A stretch of DNA of 64,000 nt, from positions 47,822,753 through 47,886,752 of the forward strand of contig OY754469.1 of NCBI GenBank assembly GCA_963575645.1, written 5' to 3'. The number at the start of each line of letters is the position of its first letter. Position 1 is the first letter of the stretch. Positions 32,770-42,960 of the stretch are shown in pieces. The translations under genes and the position numbers were made by a program. The notes under the pieces were generated by a model, which was not told the origin of the DNA, made no database searches, and saw only the letters and a list, made by a program, of their open reading frames with translations. The DNA comes from Xanthostigma xanthostigma (Eukaryota; Arthropoda; Insecta; Raphidioptera; Raphidiidae).

Positions 32770-33686
32770 TATATTATGTGTCGAGAGAATGACTTAAGAA
32801 CATCACAATTAGATTAATTTTTTTGCCTATCTAGCACCATTCATAGATATTATATCAAGATAAAGTTATGTAGGGATAGACGAAAAGGAACGAAATAACA
32901 GTAACAGGTATTTAGTAACTGTTATTAAATAGTCGATTAAGACCTGTAATAAAATAACCTGTTACGAAATAACCGGCGATTTAAAACGCCCAGTATAAAA
33001 TATACATAGAATTACAGATGTGCTATCTTAGGTACTAAAATAATTATTCGCTGGGTGCGTGAAGTCCGCAATTTTTCATGCCCTTATAACATTGGGTCAA
33101 ATGAGCATTTTTCAAATAACTGTAATAACAATTGAACGAAACCTTTAATTATCGAATTTTACAATTCCGACCCACAAGTGGGGAATGGTACTAGTTTAGG
33201 TCAAAAATCACTTTTCAAAATTTTACATTATTTTTTCGTTTTGTGGTGCTTTAATCCAAAAAACATTTTTGGAAAAACTCTGTGTGTCTGTTTGTTTGTG
33301 AGCACTATACAGGTCAAACGGATGAGCGGATTGAAACCAAATTTTGGGAGGATGTTTGGTATGCAAATATGAAGAGCCCTATTGTTTTTGGGGAAAATCG
33401 GCGCATGCGCAGAAAAGATATATGCTATAACGGCGTTTTTTATATAATAATGGTATACTTTTCACAACGGCTTATTATTCTATTTATTATTTCAAGAAAG
33501 TTTCGTTAAAATTTTTTTTTTCTAAACTTTATAGTTCTGGAAATATTTTGAAAATAAAAAAAAATCAGCTGTTCTTGTTTTGTAGATCTGTCAGAAATAA
33601 ACTAGTTAAGCATGCTTTGATTAATTTTTACATGACGTTGAACATAATATGTAAATAACGATCAATTGCAAATATCATATTGAATA
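32770..33686. other. Unclassified spacer with Helitron-like leader
   Basis: The block CGGATGAGCGGATTGAAACC near 33319 has the style of Helitron leader sequences. No ends were found and no gene is supported. Confidence 0.3.
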
Positions 33687-33740
33687 CTAGCCATTACCCG
33701 CGTCATCTCACGCGAATTCAGAAATTTTATTTTTATTACT
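33687..33740 (-). mobile_element. Helitron 3' end, separate family
   Basis: On the minus strand ...GACGCGGGTAATGGCTAG|T. CTAG at 33687-33690 is preceded by A on the plus strand, as the rule requires. The 5' limit is not visible. Confidence 0.5.
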
Positions 33741-33935
33741 CATGCGGGAAAAGTGGTATCTTTACGCATGCTGTTACGGTTGAAAAGTAGCTATTTTCAT
33801 TTGCGTGCGGAAACTTTATTTGTCGCACTGAAATTATTGTTTGCCGCACGCAAATTCAGAGAAAAAAAAACAAAATAACAACGGTGTTAATGTCAACGAA
33901 ACAAACTGTCATTTGAAGCAGATTTGAGGTTAAAA

Positions 33936-34037
33936 TTTTCGATTATAGACTTTTATTCTTGACAATTTTAACTGAATTTTCAACTTTTTAATGATTTAAT
34001 TTTAATTTTTATTACTTCTAATTTCTTTTTTTAATTC
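33936..34037 (+). repeat. Fragment of TTAA MITE family T1
   Basis: TATAGACTTTTATTCTTG and the following 90 bases match the interior of 18497-19216 and 48182-48877. The ends are missing. Confidence 0.8.
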
Positions 34038-34076
34038 GTAATAAAATTTTAATTTCAATTTAATTTAATTCGTAAT

Positions 34077-34136
34077 AAAAAATAGTATGTGCAACTCGTG
34101 CGGCATTGTCGCACTTGTTGCACAATATACTATTTT
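34077..34136. repeat. Imperfect hairpin
   Basis: AAAAAATAGTATGTGCAAC pairs with GTTGCACAATATACTATTTT across a 24-base middle that itself contains GTGCGGCATTGTCGCAC. Confidence 0.7.
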
Positions 34137-34137
34137 T

Positions 34138-34368
34138 TTATTATACTGTCTTTATTTTGAAGTTGGAACGGTGCCGTCGCCCAATTGGCTGGAATTTTTT
34201 ACAATGCATTCGCAAATAACAGTAACAGCTTTGGCCGTCTATAACGCACATCCTTGCTGTCGATTGCAACACCTCTCTATATTTGAAGCGGTCCTTGCGG
34301 TCGGGATATTATCCACTTCCATTACAATTTCAATCTGGATTCCTGTCGCGTCCCCGGGATCCCATCAG
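34138..34368. other. Spacer upstream of a CpG-rich island
   Basis: Continuous with the open frame that enters the candidate exon at 34369. Composition becomes balanced here, but no motif is recognised. Confidence 0.3.
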
Positions 34369-34454
34369 GCGCGGGATAACAGGCCGAGACGTCGCCCGAC
34401 CGGTGTCGGTGGGGGAACGGGCTCCGGTCTGGAGACGGTGCGGGACGCGGAGCG
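34369..34454 (+). CDS. Candidate GC-rich exon, unidentified
   Basis: CCCCGGGATCCCATCAG precedes and GTAAGGAGG follows, giving plausible splice borders around 86 bases. The segment is very GC- and CpG-rich in an A+T-rich region. One frame reads ARDNRPRRRPTGVGGGTGSG, then LETVRDAER, a basic then glycine-rich low-complexity peptide. The upstream sequence is open in the same frame back to 34087, so a longer first exon is also possible. No domain is recognised. A CpG island that is not coding would look much the same. Confidence 0.3.
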
Positions 34455-35196
34455 GTAAGGAGGAGGCGGCACGCGTGTACCTCCTCTTTCGACTAATTAC
34501 CAACTCGACAGATCCTTTGTCTTTATGTACACCTAACTTGACTTTGCTCGAAATTGGCTGTCGTACAATTCATATTTTATTTCACGAAAATACTTAATAA
34601 TGATGTCGCAATGGGCTAGATTCATTCTTCAGCTAAAAAAGCTTAAAAATAGCTGCCCCCCACACTAAAGCATCGCTCAAAAAAATCTGAAAAAGTCATG
34701 AACTGTGAGATTTGGGCTTTTGAATGAAATTTTGTTTTGTCATAAATGGAAAGATCGTATATAAGTTTTATAACAAAACTATTTTTCTTTTTTTTATTTT
34801 CGTTATAATTCAAAAGTTATATCAAATTAAAAATAAATTTTTGTACCCAGTTCTGAGAACGCGCCGACATTTCCCGAACATAATGTGACGTCATAATGTT
34901 TTAGTCAATACACATGTAGAAGCCATTGATAGTATACTGCGTATATACATTTTACCATTATGACGTCACAACTGTCAAAAACAATTTTAGTACGTTTGCA
35001 GTCACGTGATTTTTTTAAATATTTTATCAATTTTAAATTGCTTATAATTAATTTAAAAAAAGTTTTTTGAAAGTTTTTCGCATCGATTATCAATATTATT
35101 TATAATAAAGTTTTAAAATACAATAAAAAAATCGATAATTATTTTTTTTCAAAAGCCTAATTAGATGTATAATGAAAATTATCAGGATTGAAATGC
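34455..35196. other. Unclassified spacer
   Basis: No gene or repeat recognised. Confidence 0.3.
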
Positions 35197-35690
35197 TCTA
35201 GCGCCAGTTTCGGATTAACCTATAAGCAAATTAAGCAAATGCTTATAGAGCATCACGTCTCAGGGGGGCACCAAGTAGCACCACTCAGAAATGAAAAGTA
35301 CCTCACTAAACCGTGTCAACAATTTTTTTTTCTTTTTGTTGTTTTCAAAAATTTTATCAATACTGGTATGTCTTTAGAAGAGTTCAAAAAAAATAATTTA
35401 TTTTTGAAAATGAAAACGAAAAAAACGTTATTTCTTAAGGGTTTAATTTTTCAAATTTTAAAGTTTCGAAACTTTTTTTTTTTAATTGTATAAAAATGCC
35501 TAAGGTTCGATTTTCTAGACAGCCAAATTTTCAATGAGAGCATTGATTGTAAAATTCAATTTTTTTTCCTAAAAATCTAACTGTTTTCTATCAATTTGAC
35601 TTTTTTATAAGCTGAACATATTAGAGATGGGGCCCATAAGCAAGAAATGCTTACGGCATCAAGGAGTCTTAATCCGACACTGTCTAGCGC
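35197..35690. mobile_element. hAT element with perfect 8-bp target duplication
   Basis: TCTAGCGC at 35197-35204 and again at 35683-35690. The element (35205-35682) begins CAGTTTCGGATTAA and ends TTAATCCGACACTG. The 478-bp interior is A+T-rich. A loosely open frame (35188-35493) has no hAT transposase motif, so it is non-autonomous. Confidence 0.9.
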
Positions 35691-36226
35691 GATCAAACGG
35701 CATAAATAATGTTATTGTTTATTTCTTTATAACTACAGAACCTAAACTTGGTGTTACTGATCGATTTTTTCAATCTATTCTCAACAAAAACTAATAGATT
35801 CGAATCCCACTTTCGAATTCTACGGACGTCAATGGTTCGCTGTGTTTGTAACGATGACACAACATTAAGGTTAAATTAAAAGAAAGCTGTATTATTAGTT
35901 AAGAGCTGGCTACGGAGGGGTAGAGGTGACTCGGTGCATTAGAAATTCCACTTAGCCTTCTGGCGTTTTGCAGGTAATCTAGTTTTGAATTACAGAATAA
36001 GTACAGAAATTGCCAGAAGTGCACTGAGTCACCTGCAAAATTTTTCGCAACATTAGCGCCTTCTGTTACTTGTACTATCTTCTATTATTCTGCAAATTTT
36101 CAGCATTACACCTGATCAATTTACGTAAAGAATTGCATATTTAACCCCCTACCCTCGCGTTACTCTTCCAGGGTGCCTTCTGGCAGCTCGCCTCACGCTA
36201 TGTCGGTAACAATCGAACCTGCAATC

Positions 36227-36585
36227 CAGCGGTCGGCAACCTTTTGGCAAGCAAGGGCCACATAGTGGCAAATTGAAATAAAGGCGGGCCGCACTTGTTC
36301 ATAATTTTAATAATAGGTATTTGTGATATTAAAAATTCGAAAACATTTTATTTGAATTTTATTAAAAATTTAACTGAGAACTTCAAAATAGAACTGGTCT
36401 TTTACAAAAAGTAGTGTGACGTTTGAGGCTGCATTTGAGTGGCTATTTGTTGTATGTTAGCTTTCAGGTTTGTAGTTGCAATTCGTAGAATAGCTCTCAA
36501 ATGCTCATCTGTGAGACGAGAAGCATATTTATTTTTTCTGTAATTGAGAATCGGAAAGGTTTGTTCGCATAAGTAAATACTACCC
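36227..36585 (-). mobile_element. hAT element 3' part, copy 2
   Basis: CAGCGGTCGGCAACC at 36227 is the terminal repeat. The non-coding end and transposase tail match 3966-4517 in reverse. The 5' part is cut off near 36585, just inside the 21-bp inverted end. Confidence 0.8.
36402..36570 (-). pseudogene. hAT transposase C-terminal tail, copy 2
   Basis: The minus strand reads CEQTFPILNYRKNKYASRLT, DEHLRAILRIATT, then NLKANIQQIATQMQ and a stop at 36402-36404. It keeps the frame that copy 1 (3966-4332) uses after its frameshift. It has a few substitutions (P for S in CEQTFS, LKA for PEA) and is three residues longer at the end. Only the last 55 residues survive. The DNA-binding finger, the catalytic core and most of the dimerisation helix are gone. 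Both copies come from the same hAT family but were truncated separately. Confidence 0.85.
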
Positions 36586-36601
36586 CTCCGTAGCCAGCTC
36601 G

Positions 36602-37033
36602 CCGACTATATCCGTCAACAACAAATTGTATACGATTATTAACTTCCAAGATCAACGTTCTTTAGTCGTACGGTCAATGATTAACCGTTCAGATGGACGG
36701 ATTGAGCTGGCCGAGCAGCTTTCGTTTGTTCTACTGCCTGACGCTTTGATGCGTTGTTGTGCTATAGCGGCCGAGAGCTACAGACGAATGTGTGTGGGGA
36801 CTGGGGGCTTGACGTGGGGGTGCAGCGTGCATTACGTCAGCAAACACAGTACAGTCGCAGCCCCTTGTGTCTGTTTAGGCTGCGCTAGAGAATGCAAAAG
36901 TCTGCTTCACAATATAATGCTTAGGGGGGCACGCCAAGTAGGAAAATAAAATTAGAAAAATTGTTCATAAAAGAAAAATTATACTCCCTTTAAAAAAGAC
37001 CACTAAAAAGCGTGGAATAAAACAAAAAAAAAA
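36602..37033. other. Unclassified spacer
   Basis: Balanced base composition and open for 107 codons at 36626-36949, but no domain, splice pattern or repeat supports coding. Confidence 0.35.
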
Positions 37034-37319
37034 TATAGTTTAAAAAAACCTAAAAAACACGCTTTATATCGAACTAAAAAGTAAAAAATATTTTTTTTAA
37101 AATAAGCTTAAAACAATAATGAATAAAAAATACTAGTGTTACTGTGAAAAAAGCGTGGGGCGCTTTGATCCACATTTTCGTACATCGAGCGCCCCACGCT
37201 TTTTTCACAATAATACTAGTATTTTTTATTCATTATTGTTTTAAGCTTATTTTAAAAAAATATTTTTTACTTTTTAGTTCGATATAAAGCGTGTTTTTTA
37301 GTTTTTTTTAAAACTATAT
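37034..37319. repeat. Long hairpin HP1, arms of about 130 bp
   Basis: The left arm 37034-37163 pairs almost perfectly with 37189-37319 across a 25-base loop. The innermost stem is GTGAAAAAAGCGTGGGGCGC. It is a sister of 62946-63246, with the same loop flanks and stem tip. At sites where the two copies differ, both arms of each copy have changed together. No coding frame. Confidence 0.95.
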
Positions 37320-37383
37320 TTATTTTCCACTTTTTAGTTCGATTTATTGTCAAAAATTTGCCGAAAAATAACAAATTTTTTAT

Positions 37384-37475
37384 TTCGGCGTGGACGGGAT
37401 TAGAACCTACGACCGGTGAGTCCGAGAGTTGACGTCAGCGAAGACTAGCGCCTTAGACCGCTCGGTCAACGATTG
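37384..37475 (-). repeat. tRNA-Leu-like Pol III unit
   Basis: On the minus strand TGACCGAGCGGTCTAAGGCG has the D-arm pattern of long-variable-arm tRNAs (Leu). GGTTCTAATCC at 37397-37407 is a near B box. The A box differs from consensus by one base. It lies between the two hairpins HP1 and HP2. The lack of a clear anticodon arm points to a SINE head or a pseudogene. Confidence 0.5.
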
Positions 37476-37594
37476 CTCTTGCAGTAGTGGCATAACATAC
37501 TAACAGTAATAAAGCACTTGCTGTAGTCCAAACGAGGTTACAAACAAACATACATACAAACTTACAAGTGAAACTAAATATAAAGCGTGTAATA

Positions 37595-37835
37595 AAAATG
37601 TGTTCCGAGAACGCATTACAGAAGTGAAACTTCTAGTTGCAAATCATACGATTGCATTTGGACAAGTGGAAAAAATGTGTTACGAGATAGTTTCCCGTTC
37701 AGATATTTCGTCTGTACAAGTTATTCTGAACGTGAAACTATCTCGTAACACATTTTTTCCACTTGTCCAAATGCAATCATATAATTTGCAACTAGAAGTT
37801 TCGCTTCTGTAATGCGTTCTCGTAACACATTTTTA
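37595..37835. repeat. Long hairpin HP2, arms of about 108 bp
   Basis: 37595-37702 pairs with 37726-37835 across a 23-base loop (ATATTTCGTCTGTACAAGTT...). The arms are nearly identical, with a few mismatches and one-base gaps. It starts about 10 bases after TATAAAGCGTGT, the motif that also closes the repeat block at 63720. Confidence 0.95.
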
Positions 37836-38227
37836 ATTTTTTTCGCAGGTTTACTGCAAATAATAAATAACTTCATGGGTTGAAAAATTATTCGTATATT
37901 TTTTTTAAATAAAAAAAAGTTTATATATAATAGGATTACTAAACAAAAATTAATTTTTTCGCTTCAAAAAGTTTAACACATTTTGCATTATTTTTCGATA
38001 TTTAATTTTATATAAAAAAAATGCAGGAGCCGCCGTAAGACGCCTGGCAGACGTGAAATATAAAATGCTTAAGTTACAAAGCCTATGGACATTATACGGA
38101 CACTTTCTGAAGCTCTACGCACACTCCCTAAAGCCCAATGGACACTGCAACTTTAAGTTACTAGCAGCGCCACTCAAGTGACTAAATTCGTTCAACAACA
38201 GGCACGTTAAAATCCAGTGCATATACA
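37836..38227. other. Unclassified spacer
   Basis: Nothing recognised. Confidence 0.3.
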
Positions 38228-38360
38228 CAGCAAGCGTTACTAGTAACTAAATTTCGCCCTGTTAACTGGATGTCGCCTTTAACTAAAGCCGTATGTTCAA
38301 TCCAACGCCAGACAAACGAAACGTCGTCCCATAAAACCGTCGCGCCAATTGCACGGTTTT
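38228..38360 (+). repeat. Partner of the 12596-12905 repeat
   Basis: CTAGTAACTAAATTTCGCCC, AACTAAAGCC and CCCATAAAACCG in the same order as at 12753-12850. Confidence 0.65.
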
Positions 38361-39393
38361 ACTGCTATTAAATGTTTCACATCAAAGATAGGAAAAATCA
38401 CAACGAGACTTTACGTATAATATGCAGTTTCTTGGCGAATGAACAGATATAATGTGAATCAGGCTTTACTGATGGTGTGATGCGTATTCCAGTCACGTTA
38501 TCACCTCTAGACCCGGCTGCCGTCTTCTCTACAACCTGCTTGGCCTCAATCTTCTCGCTGAACCCATCGCGTTGTTGGTTTTTTTTCTCGTGCAATACTG
38601 TACTTCCTACTACAGTTATGTGCCGATTAAGTGTACGACACGTAAGTAAGCAATACGATATTGAACCTGTGTACTGATTACTTCTGAGCGAACGTTCGAG
38701 ATTAAAATCAAAAGTTGGTAAACTGGTTGATAGGACCGAAACTGTATTGGATGCACGTAACCACTTACTAAGTGTCTATTTTACTGTTTTGCTCATGGCC
38801 ATATTCAAGTGGTTATTTATTCGGTTCATTTGTTTTATTTCTCCGAATAAATAGCGATAATTCAATTCACCAAGAATAAAATTAAGTTTACTGCAAGTAT
38901 AAATCTATTCTGTCCAAATTCACGGGTATAAATATTTATTCGCCTGAGAAAATAATAATGGCCGCCACATACATCATAATACCTAACCTATAAACGAGGA
39001 GTACTGTATCTGCAGTTTACTCTTGTGAATTTGTTTATGTGTATATAGTTGTAAACATTAAATTTAGTAGAAATTTTGTGTGCAATTGGGTTAGGATAAA
39101 ACATTATTATTTTAATGGCGTTTTTTTTTTGACGTTTACACTAACGCCATCGGTCGGATTTTTGGGCGAAGGTCACAATATTCAACAAAAATACCAAGGA
39201 GTATAGTGCAGTGTGTATTTATTCTTCAACTAACTATTTTACCTGTCAATTTGGTTTTTAAATTGAAAATAAACTTTATTGTAACGAATTTTGTTCCAAG
39301 GTTAGTAATTTCTATCTTTAATAGTGTTCAATGAATATGGCCATCAAAGAAGTGTATTATGGTTTGAAACCGAATCAAAATCTATTTTCAGAC
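38361..39393. other. Unclassified spacer
   Basis: No gene or repeat recognised. Confidence 0.3.
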
Positions 39394-39466
39394 AATGTCA
39401 CAGTCGAGACTTAAACCCGAAATTTCTACTATCGCGGCAGTTTGTATTCCAGAAGTGACATTGTTT
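39394..39466 (-). repeat. tRNA-like unit of the 'ACAATGTCAC.GTCG' family
   Basis: ACAATGTCACAGTCGAGACT matches the tRNA-like block present at 42656, 60464 and 60920. The copy is degenerate. Confidence 0.5.
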
Positions 39467-39516
39467 GAAAATAATTTTTTTTTTTTAATTTTTATTGTAA
39501 CTGTTATAATATAGTA

Positions 39517-39655
39517 TAGGAATTACCATTTCTTGGCGAGAGGCAAGAGAAAAAAAGTCCCAGTCACATCTGCCTCTGCCGGGATTCGAACCCGGTACCT
39601 TCCGAATGCGAGCCTAGTGCTCTACCCACTACGCTACAACGCTCAGTCTACTAGT
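39517..39655 (-). mobile_element. tRNA-derived SINE, head only
   Basis: On the minus strand GTAGCGTAGTGGGTAGAGCA, GCACTAGGCTCGCATTCGG and GGTTCGAATCCCGGCAG are the A-box arm, anticodon arm and B box of the family seen whole at 57451-57855. It stops about 140 bases in, after GGTAATTCC. Confidence 0.8.
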
Positions 39656-39952
39656 TGAAAAATAGTAGCAGAGTAACAGTATTTGCAGTGCTGTGAAAAC
39701 TGCAATCAGCAAAATTGTGAGGTGCGAACGTGTAAAACGCTAATCCAAAATAATAGCTATAGATGTTATACATGCTGAAACTGATATTTAGGCTACATAT
39801 CAGGATTAACACGGCTTTTTACACTTAATTTGAACTGAAATGGACATTTTGAATGTGTGCAAACATTAATATTGAAAATAAAAGCGTCCTTTTAATAGCC
39901 TTAATCATTAAACGTATAATATTATTTAATCCCATTATGTATTATGTTTCAA

Positions 39953-40812
39953 CAATGTATATATGTTATCGTAAAAACCCGTTTTTAGTTAGAACGCGTA
40001 TTTACTAGTTAAAACTAGTTTTCACTAAACGCCCTCGTTAAAACTAGAATTTACTCTTGGTAAAAATGAATATCAGTTAAAACTAGTTTTAACTAGTCAA
40101 AACGCGTTTTAACGGCACCAAGCAGTTAAAACTGATTCCACTCGAAATGCCACGATAATTTGCCCTGCAATAACAAGTAAAGACCAATAAAACTGTAATT
40201 AAAATTGTCAATATGGCTGTTTGATCTTCATAAGGAAAAATGTTCTTTTACTGTGTTATGTTACTAACTTTAAATATTAAATTTGTTTGGGATGTTTCAA
40301 TTCGTAAATAGTTAAATAAATATTGTATTAAATAATATGTTGTCATATAATGTTTCTTTTAGTACTAATTGTTTTTGTTCGCTATTAATGTCTTTGTTAA
40401 ATGTGTAAGACTTTAATAAAAGTTGCCAATATGGATGTTTGATCTCCATAAGGAAGCTGGAAGAATGATATTTTTATATTACTAATTAATATCAACGTTG
40501 TTCAGATGTTACTATTCACAAATGTTCTCAATAAATATTTTAATAAATAATATGTAATAATGTTTATTTTTTAATCAAGCCTTCATTCTATTAAATAAAT
40601 CCTCTGAAACACAATTTTCTAGTTACTACTAGTTTTGTCTAACGCTCACAGTTAAAACTAGTTTTACCTAAAAATCAATCTTCTTATTCAGTAAATTCTA
40701 GTTGTTACTAGGAAATTCTAGTTTTAACGAGGGCGTTTAGTGAAAACTAGTTTTAACTATAGTAAATACGCGTTCTAACTAAAAACGGGTTTTAACGGTA
40801 ACATATACACTG
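39953..40812. mobile_element. Foldback element FB-B
   Basis: GTAAAAACCCGTTTTTAGTT at the left is mirrored on the right (AACTAAAAACGGGTTTTAAC). The arms pair for about 110 bases and carry repeated AAAACTAGTTTT motifs. The right edge is GTAACATATACACTG, identical to the right edge of FB-A, and the left edge CAATGTATATATGTTATC is a decayed form. The loop holds two diverged copies of an AATATGG(C/A)TGTTTGATC block. Non-coding. Confidence 0.9.
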
Positions 40813-40946
40813 TAACACCAAGATTATGAATCATTAGGAATCTAAGGTAATTTTTCAATAATAGAAATAATATCAAAATTAGTTAAAAAAATTATCGAAT
40901 TCAATCTAGTTATCGAATTTCATCTAACCATCAACACGACACTACA

Positions 40947-41373
40947 GTCCGCTGCACACGAGGCTGGATTTGCCGCTAGGTTCCTTGTTGTTTTCTAGCG
41001 GCTGGTTTTCTTAATTGCTATTATATGCAGCTCGCTTCACACGAGACGTCTTTACAAGCTTACTCTGCAGGTAGATTGGGTACCCGCGCAGTGTTAGAAC
41101 GGTAACAAAACTGCATGTTTATTGTCTCTTAACAGAGCACACACTATGGCATAGTGTTTGTTTGTGGGCGCCCACGTGACAAGATACTGCTTCCTGATTG
41201 GTTCATTCTCATACCCGGCAGCGGACCTAGCAAGAAAAATAGCCCCCGTTCTAACTTTAAAACCTGTGAGCTAGCAGGCGAGCCCGCAGTGACGTCATTT
41301 CCAGCTTCGTACCCAGCCTACCGGCCAGCAGCAGTCCAAGCAATGTTTCTAGCCTCGTGTGCGGAGGCCTTTA
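40947..41373. mobile_element. 'GGCCGCTGCACACGAGGC' family, full copy 4
   Basis: Ends AGTCCGCTGCACACGAGGC and GCCTCGTGTGCGGAGGCCTTT are inverted. The right 220 bp matches the half elements at 26706 and 27992. At 427 bp it is shorter than the copy at 13392 and has a different left interior. Confidence 0.8.
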
Positions 41374-41570
41374 GGCTCTCTTCCAAACTCTCCGCGATAA
41401 CGGTAATATTATCGTCACACAGTCTTACGCAATAGTTCAAAAACCGATGCACGCAGTTTCGTTTCTGCTACTGCGCAAGACTGTGACGATATTACAGTTC
41501 GTAGAGAGATTGGAACAGAGCTTTAATCGCACAAAAAGCTGCATATGTGCACCGACCCTTCAATAGCAGC

Positions 41571-42086
41571 TAGTGATGTGCCGGATCGTTAAAAATGTGC
41601 ATCCGCGGATACGGATCTGAATACGAATATTTGGTTTCAAGATCCGCGGATACGGATCTTAACTTTCTTAGAGTACGCGGCGGTAAATATTGCACATCGA
41701 CCTTTGGAAAGAGACTATCTGCTATGGGAAAAAGTTATTGACCTCTTTAAGAGTTAACTCTCATAACAGATTGTCTCTTTCCAAAGATCTATGTGCAATA
41801 TCTCATTATAAAGATAGTTTTTTAGTACCTTTGAGTTATGTACTATTGGTATGGTACTCACTACGATAAATGTTTGCAATATAAAGGTGCCAAATACGAT
41901 TTTAAAAAATAAAAAATAATCTGAATGGAACTTAACAGTTTTTCATTATTACCTAATCACCTATATATATAAAATTTCATCTATGAATTGAAAATTAATA
42001 AGGTAAAAGATCCGCCAAAAACTAACGGATACGGATCTTTCTTCTCCCTCGTATATTCGCGGATACGGATATCCGGCACATCACTA
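41571..42086 (+). mobile_element. hAT-type MITE, family hN1, copy 2
   Basis: Starts TAGTGATGTGCCGGATC and ends CCGGCACATCACTA. The flanks ATAGCAGC and ATAGCGAC match at 6 of 8 bases, an aged 8-bp target duplication. The internal hairpin TTGGAAAGAGAC / GTCTCTTTCCAA and repeated GCGGATACGGAT motifs are as in the other two copies. Confidence 0.9.
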
Positions 42087-42655
42087 ATAGCGACTACCAG
42101 TTGACGTAGAGGACATGGACATTGGACAACTTGTTGTGTATACCTACAGCTAAATGCATATTTAATATTTTGTAGCATGTTAAGGAGAGATGATATGTAT
42201 TTCGCCTGATCAACGGGCAAGTTTATTTAAATAATAATCAGCTAATTAATGCAGCCTGGCTTCGCGTGTTGACGAATTTATGATCGAGCGACACGCATTA
42301 ATTGTGAGCCGACTCTTTCGACTGCATTAGAACCCGTGTAACCTTCAGCGAAAGCATAATGTTCAGTAGCGTACAAAAAGGGTGTGTAATTAGGCTTGCC
42401 AAAACACTTTACTATTATTTCTTGTTCGTTAAAATCTTGTTTTACTAATTTTGGTAATGCGCGTCATGATTCCCCCCTCCTAAACGACTGGACCGATTTT
42501 GACGCTATTTTCACTGCAGATAGCTAATGCTATAAGGAATAACTTTAGGCTATTAAAAATTGTATATCGTCAAAATACATTCATATTGAAAAAAAAATTA
42601 ATGTTAATAATTTAACATTGTTACAGTTACAATATATATAAAAAAAAACTACTTT
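42087..42655. other. Unclassified spacer
   Basis: Nothing recognised. Confidence 0.3.
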
Positions 42656-42740
42656 CCAACAATGTCACTGTCGGGATTTTAACTTTAAACTTCCACTCAC
42701 CGCTTCCCACTGCAACGACTTAATATCACAAAGGCTGCCT
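42656..42740 (-). repeat. tRNA-like unit of the 'ACAATGTCAC.GTCG' family
   Basis: CAACAATGTCACTGTCGGGA matches 60464 and 60920 but is more diverged downstream. Confidence 0.5.
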
Positions 42741-42888
42741 GTCGCGCGGGCTCAGAACACGTGAGCGGGCTATTGCGGTTGGTTGTGTCTCAACGCGCTT
42801 TAAAAATTGTTTTCAAGCAGTTAGATCATACTTTTTTGTTTGCTTAGGTATTTTTTATTTGTTCTTTTATATATAATACTAGCTGACC

Positions 42889-42960
42889 CCGCGAACTTCG
42901 TACCGGCTAACAGTCAAAGAATGTCGTGTTAACTTTTAGCTACACTTACTTTAGGATTTT
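42889..42960 (-). mobile_element. Helitron 3' end, 'CTAGCTGACCCCGCGAAC' family
   Basis: On the minus strand it closes ...GTTCGCGGGGTCAGCTAG|T, with CTAG at 42889-42892 and A before it on the plus strand. This terminus type is widespread in insect genomes. The 5' limit cannot be placed. Confidence 0.55.

Larger units (their letters stand above)
35902..36601. mobile_element. Composite element with perfect 21-bp inverted ends around a hAT fragment
   Basis: AGCTGGCTACGGAGGGGTAG near 35904 is exactly inverted at 36580-36600. The left interior has a smaller inverted pair (GTGACTCGGTGCA / TGCACTGAGTCAC). The right half is the 3' end of the hAT element annotated at 36227-36585. No target duplication is evident. 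It could be a captured fragment, or a rearrangement that placed a hAT piece beside the right end. Confidence 0.6.

Noticed and set aside
36626-36949. 107-codon open stretch with balanced composition
   Set aside because: No recognisable domain, no splice sites in frame and no second copy to test conservation.
39517-39655. True tRNA gene
   Set aside because: B box and stem resemble a tRNA, but the sequence continues into the SINE-specific junction and lacks proper acceptor pairing.
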